From Streptomyces sp. Ncost-T10-10d (GTDB lineage: Bacteria; Actinomycetota; Actinomycetes; Streptomycetales; Streptomycetaceae): 64,000 bases of DNA. The stretch covers positions 62,001 through 126,000 of the forward strand of contig NZ_FMDF01000227.1 in the NCBI RefSeq assembly GCF_900091955.1. Reading direction: 5' to 3'. The position numbers and the translations under genes were made by a program. Shown here piece by piece: positions 43,728 to 51,994 of the stretch. The notes below the pieces were generated by a model. That model saw only the letters and a list, made by a program, of their open reading frames with translations. It was not told where the DNA came from and did no database searches. The first letter of the stretch is position 1, and the number at the start of each line of letters is the position of its first letter.

Positions 43728-45557
43728 GTGATCAACACCGCACTCCTCTCTGACCAGGCATCTTCGACCGCCGCCGCGCTGACGCGGGCGCTCTTCGGCG
43801 AACGGATGGATCAGCTCCACGAGCCCTGGCGCAAGCTGTTCAGTACTGAGCCGTTCAGCTTCAGAGAAGGGCTGTCACCCGATGAACGTGCCGCACTGTC
43901 CTACGAGCGTTTACACCTGATCAACGAAGCACTCGACAGACCCGAGGACTTCGTGGCCGATGTGGAACGACTCACGGCACTCCATGAATGGGTCGGCCCG
44001 GTGGACGCGGGATTGGGAACAGTGGCGAGCATCCACTACAACCTCTTTCTCGGAAGCCTCCTCGAACACACGTCGGGCCCGGACCGCGATCTGCGGGAGT
44101 TCTTCGAGCTGCGGCGTACAGGAACGTTTCTGTGCACGGAGGCCGGGCACGGCAACAGCGCCTCCCAACTGGAGACGACCGCCACGTACGACCGAACCGC
44201 GGGCGAGTTCGTGCTGAACACTCCCAGTCCGGCCGCCCGCAAGTTCATGCCGAACACCAGCTCCACCGGCGGTCCCAAAACCGCTGTCGTCGCCGCCCGC
44301 CTCATCACGGACGGCAAGGACCAGGGCGTCTTCCTGTTTCTCACTCCGCTCAGCGACGAGACCGGGCGACCGATGCCAGGAGTCGAGATACGCAGGCTGC
44401 CGCAGACGGCCACCGCCCCTGTCGACCACTGCGTCACATCCTTCGACAACGTCCGTCTGCCACAGGAAGCGCTTCTGCAGTCCGACCACGGACGCCTCAC
44501 ACCGGACGGCGTCTTCACGAGTTCGATCGGCAGCCCCCGCAAGCGCTTCCTGCACTCCATCGGCCGCGTCACCGCCGGCAAGCTCTGTATGAGCGCCTAC
44601 AGTCTCGGCGTCACGCGCCACGCGCTCGCTGTGGCCGTGCGGCACGCCCACGCGAGGCAGACTTCCGGCGTGACAGCCGGCGGCAACGTTCCGCTGTTCG
44701 CTCACCGCAGCCACCACGCTCCGCTCCTCGACGCCATCGCCACCACCTACGCCGCGACCCTCCTGCACCGCGCCGCGGTACGACAGTGGGCGCAGGCAAC
44801 GGAGCCGGAGCGGGAGAACGGCGAGCGGTTCGCAGCCATAGCCAAGGGCTGGATCACCTGGCGGGCCCGCGCTGTCATGACCGAGTGCCGTGAACGCTGC
44901 GGTGCACAGGGGCTCTTCCTGGCCAACGGAATCGCGGGCCAGCTGGCAGCCAACGAGGGAACCATCACAGCGGAGGGGGACAACCTCGTCATCTGGGTCA
45001 AGGCCGCCGGCGAGATGCTTCTTGGACACTTCACTCCGAAGGAGCCCCATGATGCGCCGCCCGAGGCTCGCGACCTGGACGATCCGGCCTTCCTCCAAGA
45101 TCTGTTGGCGGACATCGAACGCATCTGGCACCAACGCGCACGTACGCGCCTGCGCAACGCACCGGCCGGCAATCCCCTCAACCGGTGGAACACCACTGTC
45201 ACACCGGCTCTGGAACTGGTCGACGCCTACGCGCACAGCCAGGCCGCCCAAGCTCTTCTGGACGCCGCCGAACAGGCTCCTCACCCCGAAGCGCAGCGCC
45301 AGTTGCGTTTGCTGCACCGTCTGTTCACCCTGCGCCGTGTGGCGGCTCACAGCGGAGACCTGCTTGCGGAGGGGTACCTCACCAGCGCTCAGGTGAGACG
45401 GCTCCCCGACGCGGCCGAGAGTGTCGTCGTGGACCTCGCACCCGAGGCCTTGACCCTCACGAACGGATTCGCCGTCGTGGAGGACGTTCTCCTCGATCAT
45501 CCCATCAACCATCCTGATGCCTTCGATGGCATCGAGGGCAGCCTGCTGGCCCGGTGA
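43728..45557 (+). CDS. Acyl-CoA dehydrogenase/oxidase family flavoprotein with a TTA codon
   Basis: The 609-residue protein resembles acyl-CoA oxidases. It has a DAGLGTVASIHYNLFLGSLL N-terminal helix region, the beta-domain start TGTFLCTEAGHGNSASQLET, a flavin-binding middle (FVLNTPSPAARKFMPNTSST) and a C-terminal helical part including QGLFLANGIAGQLAANEGTI and AEGDNLV. The substrate is unknown. Codon 62 is TTA (43911-43913), which in Streptomyces makes translation depend on the bldA tRNA, so expression may be tied to development or secondary metabolism. It stands alone between gene-poor stretches. Confidence 0.85.
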   Translation: MINTALLSDQASSTAAALTRALFGERMDQLHEPWRKLFSTEPFSFREGLSPDERAALSYERLHLINEALDRPEDFVADVERLTALHEWVGPVDAGLGTVASIHYNLFLGSLLEHTSGPDRDLREFFELRRTGTFLCTEAGHGNSASQLETTATYDRTAGEFVLNTPSPAARKFMPNTSSTGGPKTAVVAARLITDGKDQGVFLFLTPLSDETGRPMPGVEIRRLPQTATAPVDHCVTSFDNVRLPQEALLQSDHGRLTPDGVFTSSIGSPRKRFLHSIGRVTAGKLCMSAYSLGVTRHALAVAVRHAHARQTSGVTAGGNVPLFAHRSHHAPLLDAIATTYAATLLHRAAVRQWAQATEPERENGERFAAIAKGWITWRARAVMTECRERCGAQGLFLANGIAGQLAANEGTITAEGDNLVIWVKAAGEMLLGHFTPKEPHDAPPEARDLDDPAFLQDLLADIERIWHQRARTRLRNAPAGNPLNRWNTTVTPALELVDAYAHSQAAQALLDAAEQAPHPEAQRQLRLLHRLFTLRRVAAHSGDLLAEGYLTSAQVRRLPDAAESVVVDLAPEALTLTNGFAVVEDVLLDHPINHPDAFDGIEGSLLAR

Positions 45558-45652
45558 GAGCATCGGAGTGGGATCCCCGAGCCGTGAACGCCCGGCGGCG
45601 TCGTGTCGGCAAAGGGCGTGTCACCCGGGGGACACGGGCCTAGAGTGGCGCG

Positions 45653-46186
45653 GTGATGACGCGGATGATCGTGCTCAACGGTGGTTCCAGCTCGGGGAAG
45701 TCCGGGATCGCTCGGTGCCTGCAGGCGGTCCTGCCGGACCCCTGGCTGGCCTTCGGGGTCGACACACTGATCCAGGCGATGCCCGCGCCCATGCGGGCGT
45801 CGGACGCGGGCATCGAGTTCGCTCCGGACGGCGAGGTGATCGTCGGCCCCGAGTTCCGTACGTTGGAGTCGGCGTGGATCGAGGGTGTCGCCACGATGGC
45901 CCGGGCCGGAGCCAGGATCATCGTCGACGAGGTCTTCCTCGGCGGGGCGGCGTCCCAGCAGCGATGGCAGAAGGCGCTCGACGGAGTGCGGGTGTTGTGG
46001 GTCGGCGTCCGGTGCGAGAGTGAGGTTGCCGCGGCCCGTGAGATCGCGCGCGGTGACCGGGTCACGGGAATGGCGGCGTCGCAGGCGGACGTGGTCCACC
46101 GGGGCGTGATCTACGACCTGGAGGTGGACACGACGGCGAGCGAGTCCCTGGAGTGCGCGCGGATCATCGCCGACCGCATCGAGTGA
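45653..46186 (+). CDS. cpt: Chloramphenicol 3-O-phosphotransferase-like kinase
   Basis: The 177-residue P-loop kinase closely resembles the S. venezuelae chloramphenicol phosphotransferase, as I recall that sequence. The shared segments are RMIVLNGGSSSGKSGIARCL (Walker A, residues 10-17), WLAFGVDTLIQAMP (catalytic Asp37), ARIIVDEVFLGGAASQQRW, VLWVGVRCESEVAAAREIAR and GDRVTGMAASQADVVH. That enzyme phosphorylates the 3-hydroxyl of the drug's own producer for self-protection. No chloramphenicol cluster is visible here, so it may be a stand-alone resistance gene or act on another hydroxyl substrate. The start could be GTG 45653 or ATG 45656. Confidence 0.85.
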   Translation: MMTRMIVLNGGSSSGKSGIARCLQAVLPDPWLAFGVDTLIQAMPAPMRASDAGIEFAPDGEVIVGPEFRTLESAWIEGVATMARAGARIIVDEVFLGGAASQQRWQKALDGVRVLWVGVRCESEVAAAREIARGDRVTGMAASQADVVHRGVIYDLEVDTTASESLECARIIADRIE

Positions 46187-46199
46187 TCCGTTGGGTTGT

Positions 46200-46219
46200 T
46201 GTGGCCACTTCCGGCCACA
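46200..46219. terminator. Small hairpin between the phosphotransferase and GNAT genes
   Basis: TGTGGCC (46200-46206) pairs with GGCCACA (46213-46219) around a 6-base loop, between two convergent genes. Confidence 0.45.
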
Positions 46220-46222
46220 GCA

Positions 46223-46699
46223 CTACACATCACCGAGCTCCAGCTCACCGACGACCTGGTCCCCGCTCATTTCCCCGGTGAGCCGGAAACCGAGCTTCAG
46301 ATAGAACTTCTCGGGCCCGTGCGACCCGGGAACCCAGCTCACGGTCGTACGCGTCTGCCCGCGCCGCCGTATCTCCTCGCACACTGCCTCCACGGCGAAG
46401 CGACCGTAACCGCGCCCCTGTTCATCAGCGGCGATGTTCAGCCGCCAGAGCCCGGAGCGGAGCCTGTCATCCGGCTTGTCCGGATAGAACCGGACATCGA
46501 AGAAGGCCATGACGAAGCCCACGAGATGCTCACCGTCGAAGATCAGCCGGGGCCAGGCGACCTCGGGTGCGGCATACGCCTGAGCCAGCGACCAGGCGAC
46601 CGGCTTCACGAGCCCGTCCTGGTCGGGGCGTACTTTCAACAGGCAGGCGGCCTCGACGTTGTCGGGCGTGACCTTTTCGAGGCGAAGTGATGAAGACAT
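46223..46699 (-). CDS. GNAT family N-acetyltransferase
   Basis: This 158-residue acetyl-CoA-dependent acyltransferase has the GNAT core: HLVGFVMAFFDVRFYPDKPD, LWRLNIAADEQGRGYGRFAV (acetyl-CoA pyrophosphate loop, the QGRGYG motif at about 94-99), AVEAVCEEIRRRG and EKFYLKLGFRLTGEM. The pattern is close to the spermidine acetyltransferase-like group, but the acceptor is not known. The ATG at 46699 is good. It converges with the phosphotransferase gene. Confidence 0.92.
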   Translation of the reverse strand: MSSSLRLEKVTPDNVEAACLLKVRPDQDGLVKPVAWSLAQAYAAPEVAWPRLIFDGEHLVGFVMAFFDVRFYPDKPDDRLRSGLWRLNIAADEQGRGYGRFAVEAVCEEIRRRGQTRTTVSWVPGSHGPEKFYLKLGFRLTGEMSGDQVVGELELGDV

Positions 46700-46768
46700 G
46701 TCTGCAACCTACAGAGCGTGCTGAGAAGTCACGGGATCAGCCGTCGGCACACGATGCAGGAGCGCCTT

Positions 46769-46804
46769 CGCCCCCGCTACGGCCATCGGGCCGTGGCGGG
46801 GGCG
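46769..46804. terminator. Hairpin between the GNAT and H1-like genes
   Basis: A 16-bp stem (46769-46784 with 46789-46804, one G-U pair) closes a 4-base loop, 28 bases after the H1-like gene stop on the minus strand. Confidence 0.8.
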
Positions 46805-46831
46805 TCTGAACAGATTCCCTTGCAGGAAGCG

Positions 46832-47635
46832 TCAGTTGGCGGGTGCCTGGTACAGGCCTCGGCCGGCGCGGTGCGCCCGGGAGGTGCCGACGAGGCGGTC
46901 CAGGGTGCTGCGAACGGTGTTGATGCTGTTGGGGGTGAGCTCACGCCCCAGGGCCTTCGTGACCTCACGGGCACGGACAGGTGTGTCGCCGAACGTGGAC
47001 AGCACCTTCATGGCCATCTCGGTGAGGCTGCCGCTGTCGTCGACGACAGGCGCGGCAGGCGCTGCCTTCTTCGACGCCGCGGACTTTGCGGTCTTGGCGG
47101 GCTTGGCGGCCTTGGCAGGCGCGGTGGCCTTCGCGGGCGCGGCGGCCTTCGCCGGCTTGGCGGACTTGGTTGCGACGGCCTTCTTGGCCTGCCCGCGCTC
47201 GGTCTTCGGCTTGGCGGGAGCCTGCTTGCGGCCCTTGGGCGCAGAAGTCTTCCGGGCGGTGCGGCGCGCGGGGGCGGCCGCTGCCGGCTCCTGCGGGACC
47301 TCCGCCGGGACGGCGGAGTCGATGGAGCCCTGAGCCTGCTGCGGAATCCTGGGAGCGGCAACGCTCTCGGTCTCCGCCTCCGCCTTGACGCCCTCGGCTT
47401 CCGCCGTGGCGTCCGCTGCCTTGACGTCCTGCGCCTCCGTGTTCGAGGAGGGAACAGGGGAAGTGGACAGCGAGCGCAGGGCCGTCAGTGCGGTCCGCAC
47501 CGATTCCAGGCGCTCGGTGACGGTCGCGAGCTCCTTTTCCAGGGTTTGCTGGTGCTGTTCCAGACGCGGAAGTTCCGCCTGCAACAAGGCAGTTGTGGCA
47601 TCGATGGTGCCGAGTGTGTTGGTCTCGGAGGTCAT
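46832..47635 (-). CDS. Histone H1-like DNA-binding protein with coiled coil and winged helix
   Basis: The 267-residue protein has three clear parts. Residues about 10-55 form a coiled coil (ATTALLQAELPRLEQHQQTL, EKELATVTERLESVRTALTA). Residues about 110-195 are a Lys/Ala/Pro-rich basic region with repeats such as KPAKAAAPAKATAPAKAAKP, as in eukaryotic histone H1 tails and bacterial Lsr2/HupS-type extensions. Residues about 205-267 look like a winged-helix domain (MAMKVLSTFGDTPVRAREVT, KALGRELTPNSINTVRSTLD, RLVGTSRAHRAGRGLY). A nucleoid-associated or gene-specific role is inferred. It is preceded by an AT-poor intergenic region and has no operon partner. Confidence 0.78.
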   Translation of the reverse strand: MTSETNTLGTIDATTALLQAELPRLEQHQQTLEKELATVTERLESVRTALTALRSLSTSPVPSSNTEAQDVKAADATAEAEGVKAEAETESVAAPRIPQQAQGSIDSAVPAEVPQEPAAAAPARRTARKTSAPKGRKQAPAKPKTERGQAKKAVATKSAKPAKAAAPAKATAPAKAAKPAKTAKSAASKKAAPAAPVVDDSGSLTEMAMKVLSTFGDTPVRAREVTKALGRELTPNSINTVRSTLDRLVGTSRAHRAGRGLYQAPAN

Positions 47636-47843
47636 GTTGTCGCCCTTCTCTCCCGGCCGACCGATGGTGACCGATGTGTTGCAGCGTACGGGGCGTTGTG
47701 TTGTGGCCGGAAATCGACCTTCGGTGCGAACTGTCAGGAGACACCTTCAGCACTGACTGCCAGTCTCCTGAAAATCCCTGTCGCGCGTCCGGGAGATGGT
47801 CTGATCGGCACTCATTTGGCCGCACATGCTTCACCGGAGCCGG

Positions 47844-47879
47844 CCACCTCCAGCCCCACCTCCAGCCCCACCTCCAGCT
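47844..47879. repeat. Three 12-bp tandem repeats
   Basis: CCACCTCCAGCC occurs three times in a row (the last with a T at its end). The repeat lies between the H1-like gene and the DinB-family gene and is not coding in any plausible frame. Confidence 0.75.
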
Positions 47880-47903
47880 CCTTCCGCACCCGGTCATCTG
47901 CCG

Positions 47904-48470
47904 TCAGCCGTCGTCGGCCACACCGCCCCCGCGCGAGGCGGCCTCAGCCATGCGGGCCGTAGTGCTGGCACCGTCCAGCGCCTCGCGGATGATGTCCGCG
48001 TGCCCACTGTGGTGCGCGATCTCCCGGAAAACATGCAACAGTACGTGGCGGACGGTCCAGGTGATCGGTTCCGGCGGCGACCACGGGTACTGCGGGAGAG
48101 TCACGAGGCGGTCGAGGTCGGGCTCCTGCCGGACCGTGCGATCGAACTCCGCTGCCGCCGCGTGGAAGGAATCGAGCAGCCCGGCCAGGGTCTCGCCCTT
48201 GGTCATCCGGGTGCCGTCGGGGTCGAGGTCGGCCCGGTCGACCTTGCCCGGCGCCGTACCGTCGACCACCGCGAGCCATGTGCGTTGTACCTCGCCGAGA
48301 TGCTTGAGCAGGCCGCCGAGCGTCAGCTCGCTGACGGTGGTGGCGAGGCCGGCCTGCTCATCGCCGACGCCCGCGAGGGTATAGAGAAAGTTGGTGCGCT
48401 GATCAGCAACGAGCGCGAGCAGATCCTCGCGCTCACCGCCCTGTAAGCCGTTCGCGCTCGTCGTCCCCAT
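47904..48470 (-). CDS. DinB-like (DUF664) family protein
   Basis: The 188-residue protein is a four-helix-bundle DinB/YfiT/DUF664 type. The landmarks are REDLLALVADQRTNFLYTLA, LTLGGLLKHLGEVQRTWLAV and the C-terminal metal-binding helix HVFREIAHHSGHADIIREAL. Such proteins bind divalent metal; some are thiol transferases using mycothiol or bacillithiol, so a mycothiol-dependent role is plausible here. The ATG at 48470 was chosen because the DinB fold begins there; the frame stays open further upstream. No operon partner is obvious. Confidence 0.85.
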   Translation of the reverse strand: MGTTSANGLQGGEREDLLALVADQRTNFLYTLAGVGDEQAGLATTVSELTLGGLLKHLGEVQRTWLAVVDGTAPGKVDRADLDPDGTRMTKGETLAGLLDSFHAAAAEFDRTVRQEPDLDRLVTLPQYPWSPPEPITWTVRHVLLHVFREIAHHSGHADIIREALDGASTTARMAEAASRGGGVADDG

Positions 48471-48687
48471 GGGGCATGGCCCTCCTGGTCGGCTCGTGGG
48501 AGCCACACTAGGACGCCTTCCGCGCAGGCGGGCGGAGCGGAGGCGGATGGGTACGGCCGGAGCCGGGTCGGGCGGAGGGCCGAACGGCACCCTGTCCAAG
48601 GACGGTTGCCGGTGGTCGAAGGGCGGTCCGTCGGCGCCCGTTCCGATGAGCGGCCCGGGGGAGTCCCGATGACCGGCTCCTGTCGTC

Positions 48688-49896
48688 TCAGCTCCGAACG
48701 TCCCCGAGTGTCCGCACCGCCTGGCCGGTGGGCGGCGCCTGCCGCGCACCGGTGCGGTCCAGTCCCAGCCGCAGAGCCATGACAACCAGTGCGGCGACCG
48801 CGAACCCGCTTCCCGCCCAGGCGAGTTGACGAGCTCCGTACTCGGCCAGGACCCAGCCCCCGACCGCGGTTCCGACGGTGATGCCGAGGTTCGAGAACGA
48901 GATGAAGAGGCTGTTGCCGAACTCGGGCGCGTCGACGGCGTCCCTCCCCAGCCAGCTCTGGCTCACGATGAGCCCGCCCGAGTGCACGGCCCCCCAGACC
49001 AGTACGGCCAGAACCATCGGCGCGAACAGCGGGCCGACGGCGTACAGGAGCACGTAGACGAGCAGACACAGGACGGGGTAGGCGACCACCGTACGGATCA
49101 GGTTGCGCCGCAGCAGTCCACCGAAGACGAAATTCCCGAGGATCATGATGACGCCGAACGCCATCAGCATGGCGCTGACCCAGGTGCCGTCCATGTGCGT
49201 GACCTGGCCGAGGTACTCGGCGAAGTAGCCGTAGACCGAGAACATCGCCGCGAAGACGAGGACGACCGACGTGATGGTCAGCCACATCCGCGACTGCTTG
49301 AGAACGCTCAACTGGGCACCATAGGACACCCGTTGCCCGACAGGCATCGACGGTACGAATCGCAGGATGCCGAGGAAGGCGATCAGGTTGACGAGCGCGC
49401 CGAACCAGAACGCCGACGCCAGGGACACATGCTCGGCGAGGTGCGAGGTCAGCGGCACGCCGAAGGCGAAGCCGACGGTGACTCCGCCGAACACGGTCGT
49501 CGTGGCCCGGGTCGCGTCTGCGGCGGGCACCAGCCGTGCGGCGGTCGCGAGCGCTACCGCGAAGAACACCGGATGGAAGAGGGCGGGAACGATACGGAAG
49601 GCCAGCATCACCTCGTACTGCGTGGTGAGCGCGTAGACGGCATTGGAGACGGCGAACACCGCGATTGCGGCGGCGAGCACCTTCTTACGGTCGATGCCGG
49701 ACGCGAGCAGTGTGGTGAACGGCCCGGACACGGCGATGACCAGGGCAAAGGCGCCGACGAGCCATCCCGCGGCGGACGGGGTGACACCGAGCTCGGCCGA
49801 GACCTGCGGGAGTACGCCGACCATGCCCATCTCGGTGGTGATGATCCCGAACACGCCCAGGGCGAGCACGAGGACGGTGAGGGAGGTCTTTCTCAT
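48688..49896 (-). CDS. MFS exporter (DHA1, 12 helices)
   Basis: This 402-residue transporter has 12 membrane helices. The opening LTVLVLALGVFGIITTEMGM-type segment, with the TTEMG feature of DHA1 drug/sugar exporters, is followed by PQVSAELGVTPSAAGWLVGA, LLASGIDRKKVLAAAIAVFA (motif A) and GVTVGFAFGVPLTSHLAEHV (motif C). The substrate is unknown. It reads in the same direction as the ArsR regulator, 86 bases downstream of it. An ATCTA-GAAAAG-TAGAT palindrome sits directly upstream of its start, at 49913-49928. Confidence 0.92.
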   Translation of the reverse strand: MRKTSLTVLVLALGVFGIITTEMGMVGVLPQVSAELGVTPSAAGWLVGAFALVIAVSGPFTTLLASGIDRKKVLAAAIAVFAVSNAVYALTTQYEVMLAFRIVPALFHPVFFAVALATAARLVPAADATRATTTVFGGVTVGFAFGVPLTSHLAEHVSLASAFWFGALVNLIAFLGILRFVPSMPVGQRVSYGAQLSVLKQSRMWLTITSVVLVFAAMFSVYGYFAEYLGQVTHMDGTWVSAMLMAFGVIMILGNFVFGGLLRRNLIRTVVAYPVLCLLVYVLLYAVGPLFAPMVLAVLVWGAVHSGGLIVSQSWLGRDAVDAPEFGNSLFISFSNLGITVGTAVGGWVLAEYGARQLAWAGSGFAVAALVVMALRLGLDRTGARQAPPTGQAVRTLGDVRS

Positions 49897-49912
49897 CGCG
49901 ACCTTTCATCAA

Positions 49913-49928
49913 ATCTAGAAAAGTAGAT
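49913..49928. promoter_or_regulatory. Candidate ArsR operator upstream of the MFS gene
   Basis: ATCTA and TAGAT form a perfect 5-base dyad with 6-base spacing, 17 bases before the MFS ATG. A related ATCTA-GCTTTCGCG-ATAT site lies in front of the arsR gene at 50328-50345, so one repressor could control both. Confidence 0.55.
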
Positions 49929-49982
49929 ATGTTGCGCCTGGGAGACGGTGTGCGCACGGAAATCGAGTGGGCTACAGGTGGG

Positions 49983-50294
49983 CTACAGCTCGTCGCGGAC
50001 GTGCGCGGCGAACTCGGCGATCACCGTTTCGTTGCGCCGGTAGTACGTCCACTTGCCGATGCGTTCCGAGGTGAGCAGCCCCGCGTCCTTCAGGGTCTGC
50101 AAGTAGCCGGACACCACCGACTGTGCCAGCCCGGCACGCTTCTGGATGTCGCCGACGCACACGCCGATGTGGAAGCCGAGCCCCTGCTGCCGGTAGGAGT
50201 CCTCGTCGAAGTGCTTCGCCGGGTCCTTGAGCCACTGCATGAACTGCAGGCGCGCGGGGTTGGCGAGTGCCTTGTGTACGGCCAGCGGATCCAC
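49983..50294 (-). CDS. ArsR family transcriptional regulator
   Basis: This 103-residue winged-helix repressor has the fold VHKALANPARLQFMQWLKDP, the HTH core IQKRAGLAQSVVSGYLQTLK and the wing AGLLTSERIGKWTYYRRNET. It carries a Cys (GVCVGDIQ) in helix 3 but no obvious ELCVCDL metal site, so it may sense something other than metal. The GTG/ATG start at 50294 and the direction place it just upstream of the MFS exporter, which it probably represses together with itself. Confidence 0.93.
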   Translation of the reverse strand: MDPLAVHKALANPARLQFMQWLKDPAKHFDEDSYRQQGLGFHIGVCVGDIQKRAGLAQSVVSGYLQTLKDAGLLTSERIGKWTYYRRNETVIAEFAAHVRDEL

Positions 50295-50327
50295 CGGTCT
50301 GCCTCTCCATGCTCTCTACGGGAATGC

Positions 50328-50345
50328 ATCTAGCTTTCGCGATAT
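50328..50345. promoter_or_regulatory. Candidate ArsR operator upstream of arsR
   Basis: ATCTAGCTTTCGCGATAT resembles the reverse complement of the MFS-promoter palindrome (ATCTA, CTTTT/CTTTC core, AT-rich second half). It sits 34 bases in front of the arsR start. Confidence 0.4.
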
Positions 50346-50637
50346 GTAGTGGCAAGTCAAATCGATCCACGTCGCCCGCCCCTCCGACAGCTCTGCGGAG
50401 TCTGAACGATCTTTCCCTGCACCCGGTTGGCCTCGCTGAGCTCATGGGCCTGGCTGTGGCTTCCAGTGCCAGTACCTGATCGGCTGCCTCGGGGAGGCGT
50501 TTGTCACCGGCGTCCCCGCTGGGAGATGCGGTTCTGCCCCGAGCGCGTAGGGGGGCTTGCCCCGGGTCTGCCCCGAAGGCGCTTCTCAGAGGCGGGTCGC
50601 TGTTGTGAGCATGGACACCAGCCAGGGGGAGGCGCGT

Positions 50638-51647
50638 ATGCGCGCACAGTCCTCGTTGGAGGTGGAGTTCGCTCACGCTCAGGCGGCGCGGTCACGGCGG
50701 AGCGGCGAGCGAGGCGGAGCGGCGGCGGTGAGCGCCGGACCGCAGCCGCCGGGGGCGCTGCTCGCCCTGCAGTGCAGCATCGGGAACGCCGCGGTCGCAG
50801 CCGTGATCGCGCGAAGCCGCCACGAACATGGCCCCGGGTGCGGCCCGGCCGACTCCGGCGGGGCCGTCGGTGCCGGTGCCGGTGTCGGTGTCGTGCAGCG
50901 CTCCAAGAAGAAGGACTGGAAACTCGGGTCGACGAGCAACGAGCTGGCCGCCGTGAAGACGGCGCACTCCAGTGATCCACTGGTCGACACGCTGCACCAC
51001 ATCATTCCCAAGTCGTTCTTCCAGCCGTTCCTCGCCGTGCTGACCCCCGCCCAGGAGCGGCAGATCGGCACCACGCCGGCGCCACTCGCCCCCAAAGCGT
51101 TCGGCACGTCCGACGTCGACAAGGCACTGAAGAACATGCCGGCCAACTTCCGGGTCGGCCCCCGGCCCGAGGACAGGACGGACGGCCCGGGAGACGGCCT
51201 CGACCTGACCGAGGACGCCAAGGGCAACACCACGCCCCGCTCCGCCGAGCTCGAGAACGCCTTCAAATACAGATCGGTTTCGACTTCGAGCAGGAACGCG
51301 GCCTGCTGGCGGTGCTGCCCGCGGACGAGTACGACACCGGCATCGACTGGATGCCGGTGGTGGCCCGCAACGGGCGGGTCACCGTTCGGCAGTGCTACTA
51401 CTCGGTGCAGGCGAAGTCCATCGGCCTGATCCGCTTCGACGGCTTCGGCCACTACACGGAGAACTGGCCGCTGCACTTCACCCAGGCCGGGCGGGACCGT
51501 CTCGGCGTACACCGCGCGGTGTACGCCGAGATCCACCCCGACGTCACCCTTCCCATACGAGCGGCCCCGGCCGCCGAGGTCGAAGAACCTCGGCATAGGG
51601 TGGGAGTGATCGATATTCATGATCGAGAATCGGGGAACTGTTGCTGA
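50638..51647 (+). pseudogene. Toxin-like gene with HHIIP motif, broken by a frameshift
   Basis: From ATG 50638 (ribosome binding site GGGGGAGG) the first frame encodes the Streptomyces effector-type N-terminus LLALQCSIGNAAVAAVIARS followed by RHEHGPGCGP and VQRS, then LVDTLHHIIPKSFFQPFL, an HNH-like His motif. At about 51269 this frame turns into low-quality sequence, while the next frame becomes protein-like (QIGFDFEQERGLLAVLPADE, YDTGIDWMPVVARNGRVTVR, HYTENWPLHFTQAGRDRLGV) until the stop at 51645-51647. A single indel near 51269 restores one protein of about 335 residues. The N-terminal type recalls eCIS or polymorphic-toxin-associated proteins; that link is an inference. Confidence 0.65.
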
Positions 51648-51994
51648 AATCAAAGAAGTTGGCATCGGCAATCGCAGGCGTCGCCGTCACGGCTGGTCTG
51701 CTCTTGGCGAGCGGCGGCACCGCCTCGGCCGCCCCGTCAGCGGCGGCCGCAATTCCGTCTGCCTGCACTTACCAGTGGAACGAACCGCGCAAGGCCGCGA
51801 CGACCACGGCGGTCAATCTCCGCAGCGGCCCGAGCACGTCCTATACGTCGCTCGGTCTCCTTTCCAAGGGTACTGGGTTCACCCACTACTGCCTCAAGGG
51901 CGACGTCAACCCCAGCTGGGCTTGGGGAAAGGTGACAACGGGAGCCAACGCCGGCAAGTCCGGCTGGGTGCGCTACGACTACCTGAACAAGTAG
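51641..51994 (+). CDS. Secreted bacterial SH3 domain protein
   Basis: The 117-residue precursor starts at TTG 51641, within the last codons of the preceding gene. It has a signal peptide (AIAGVAVTAGLLLASGGTAS, cleavage at ASA-A) and a bacterial SH3 domain (TTAVNLRSGPSTSYTSLGLL, GFTHYCLKGDVN, GKSGWVRYDYL). Two Cys could form a disulfide. SH3b domains usually bind cell-wall peptides. The overlap with the preceding toxin-like gene suggests coupled expression; a role as its partner cannot be shown. Confidence 0.8.
   Translation: MLKSKKLASAIAGVAVTAGLLLASGGTASAAPSAAAAIPSACTYQWNEPRKAATTTAVNLRSGPSTSYTSLGLLSKGTGFTHYCLKGDVNPSWAWGKVTTGANAGKSGWVRYDYLNK

Noticed and set aside
45600..50300. Possible chloramphenicol resistance cluster (phosphotransferase plus MFS exporter)
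   Set aside because: The exporter is 2.5 kb away with its own ArsR regulator and unrelated genes between, so no functional link is supported.
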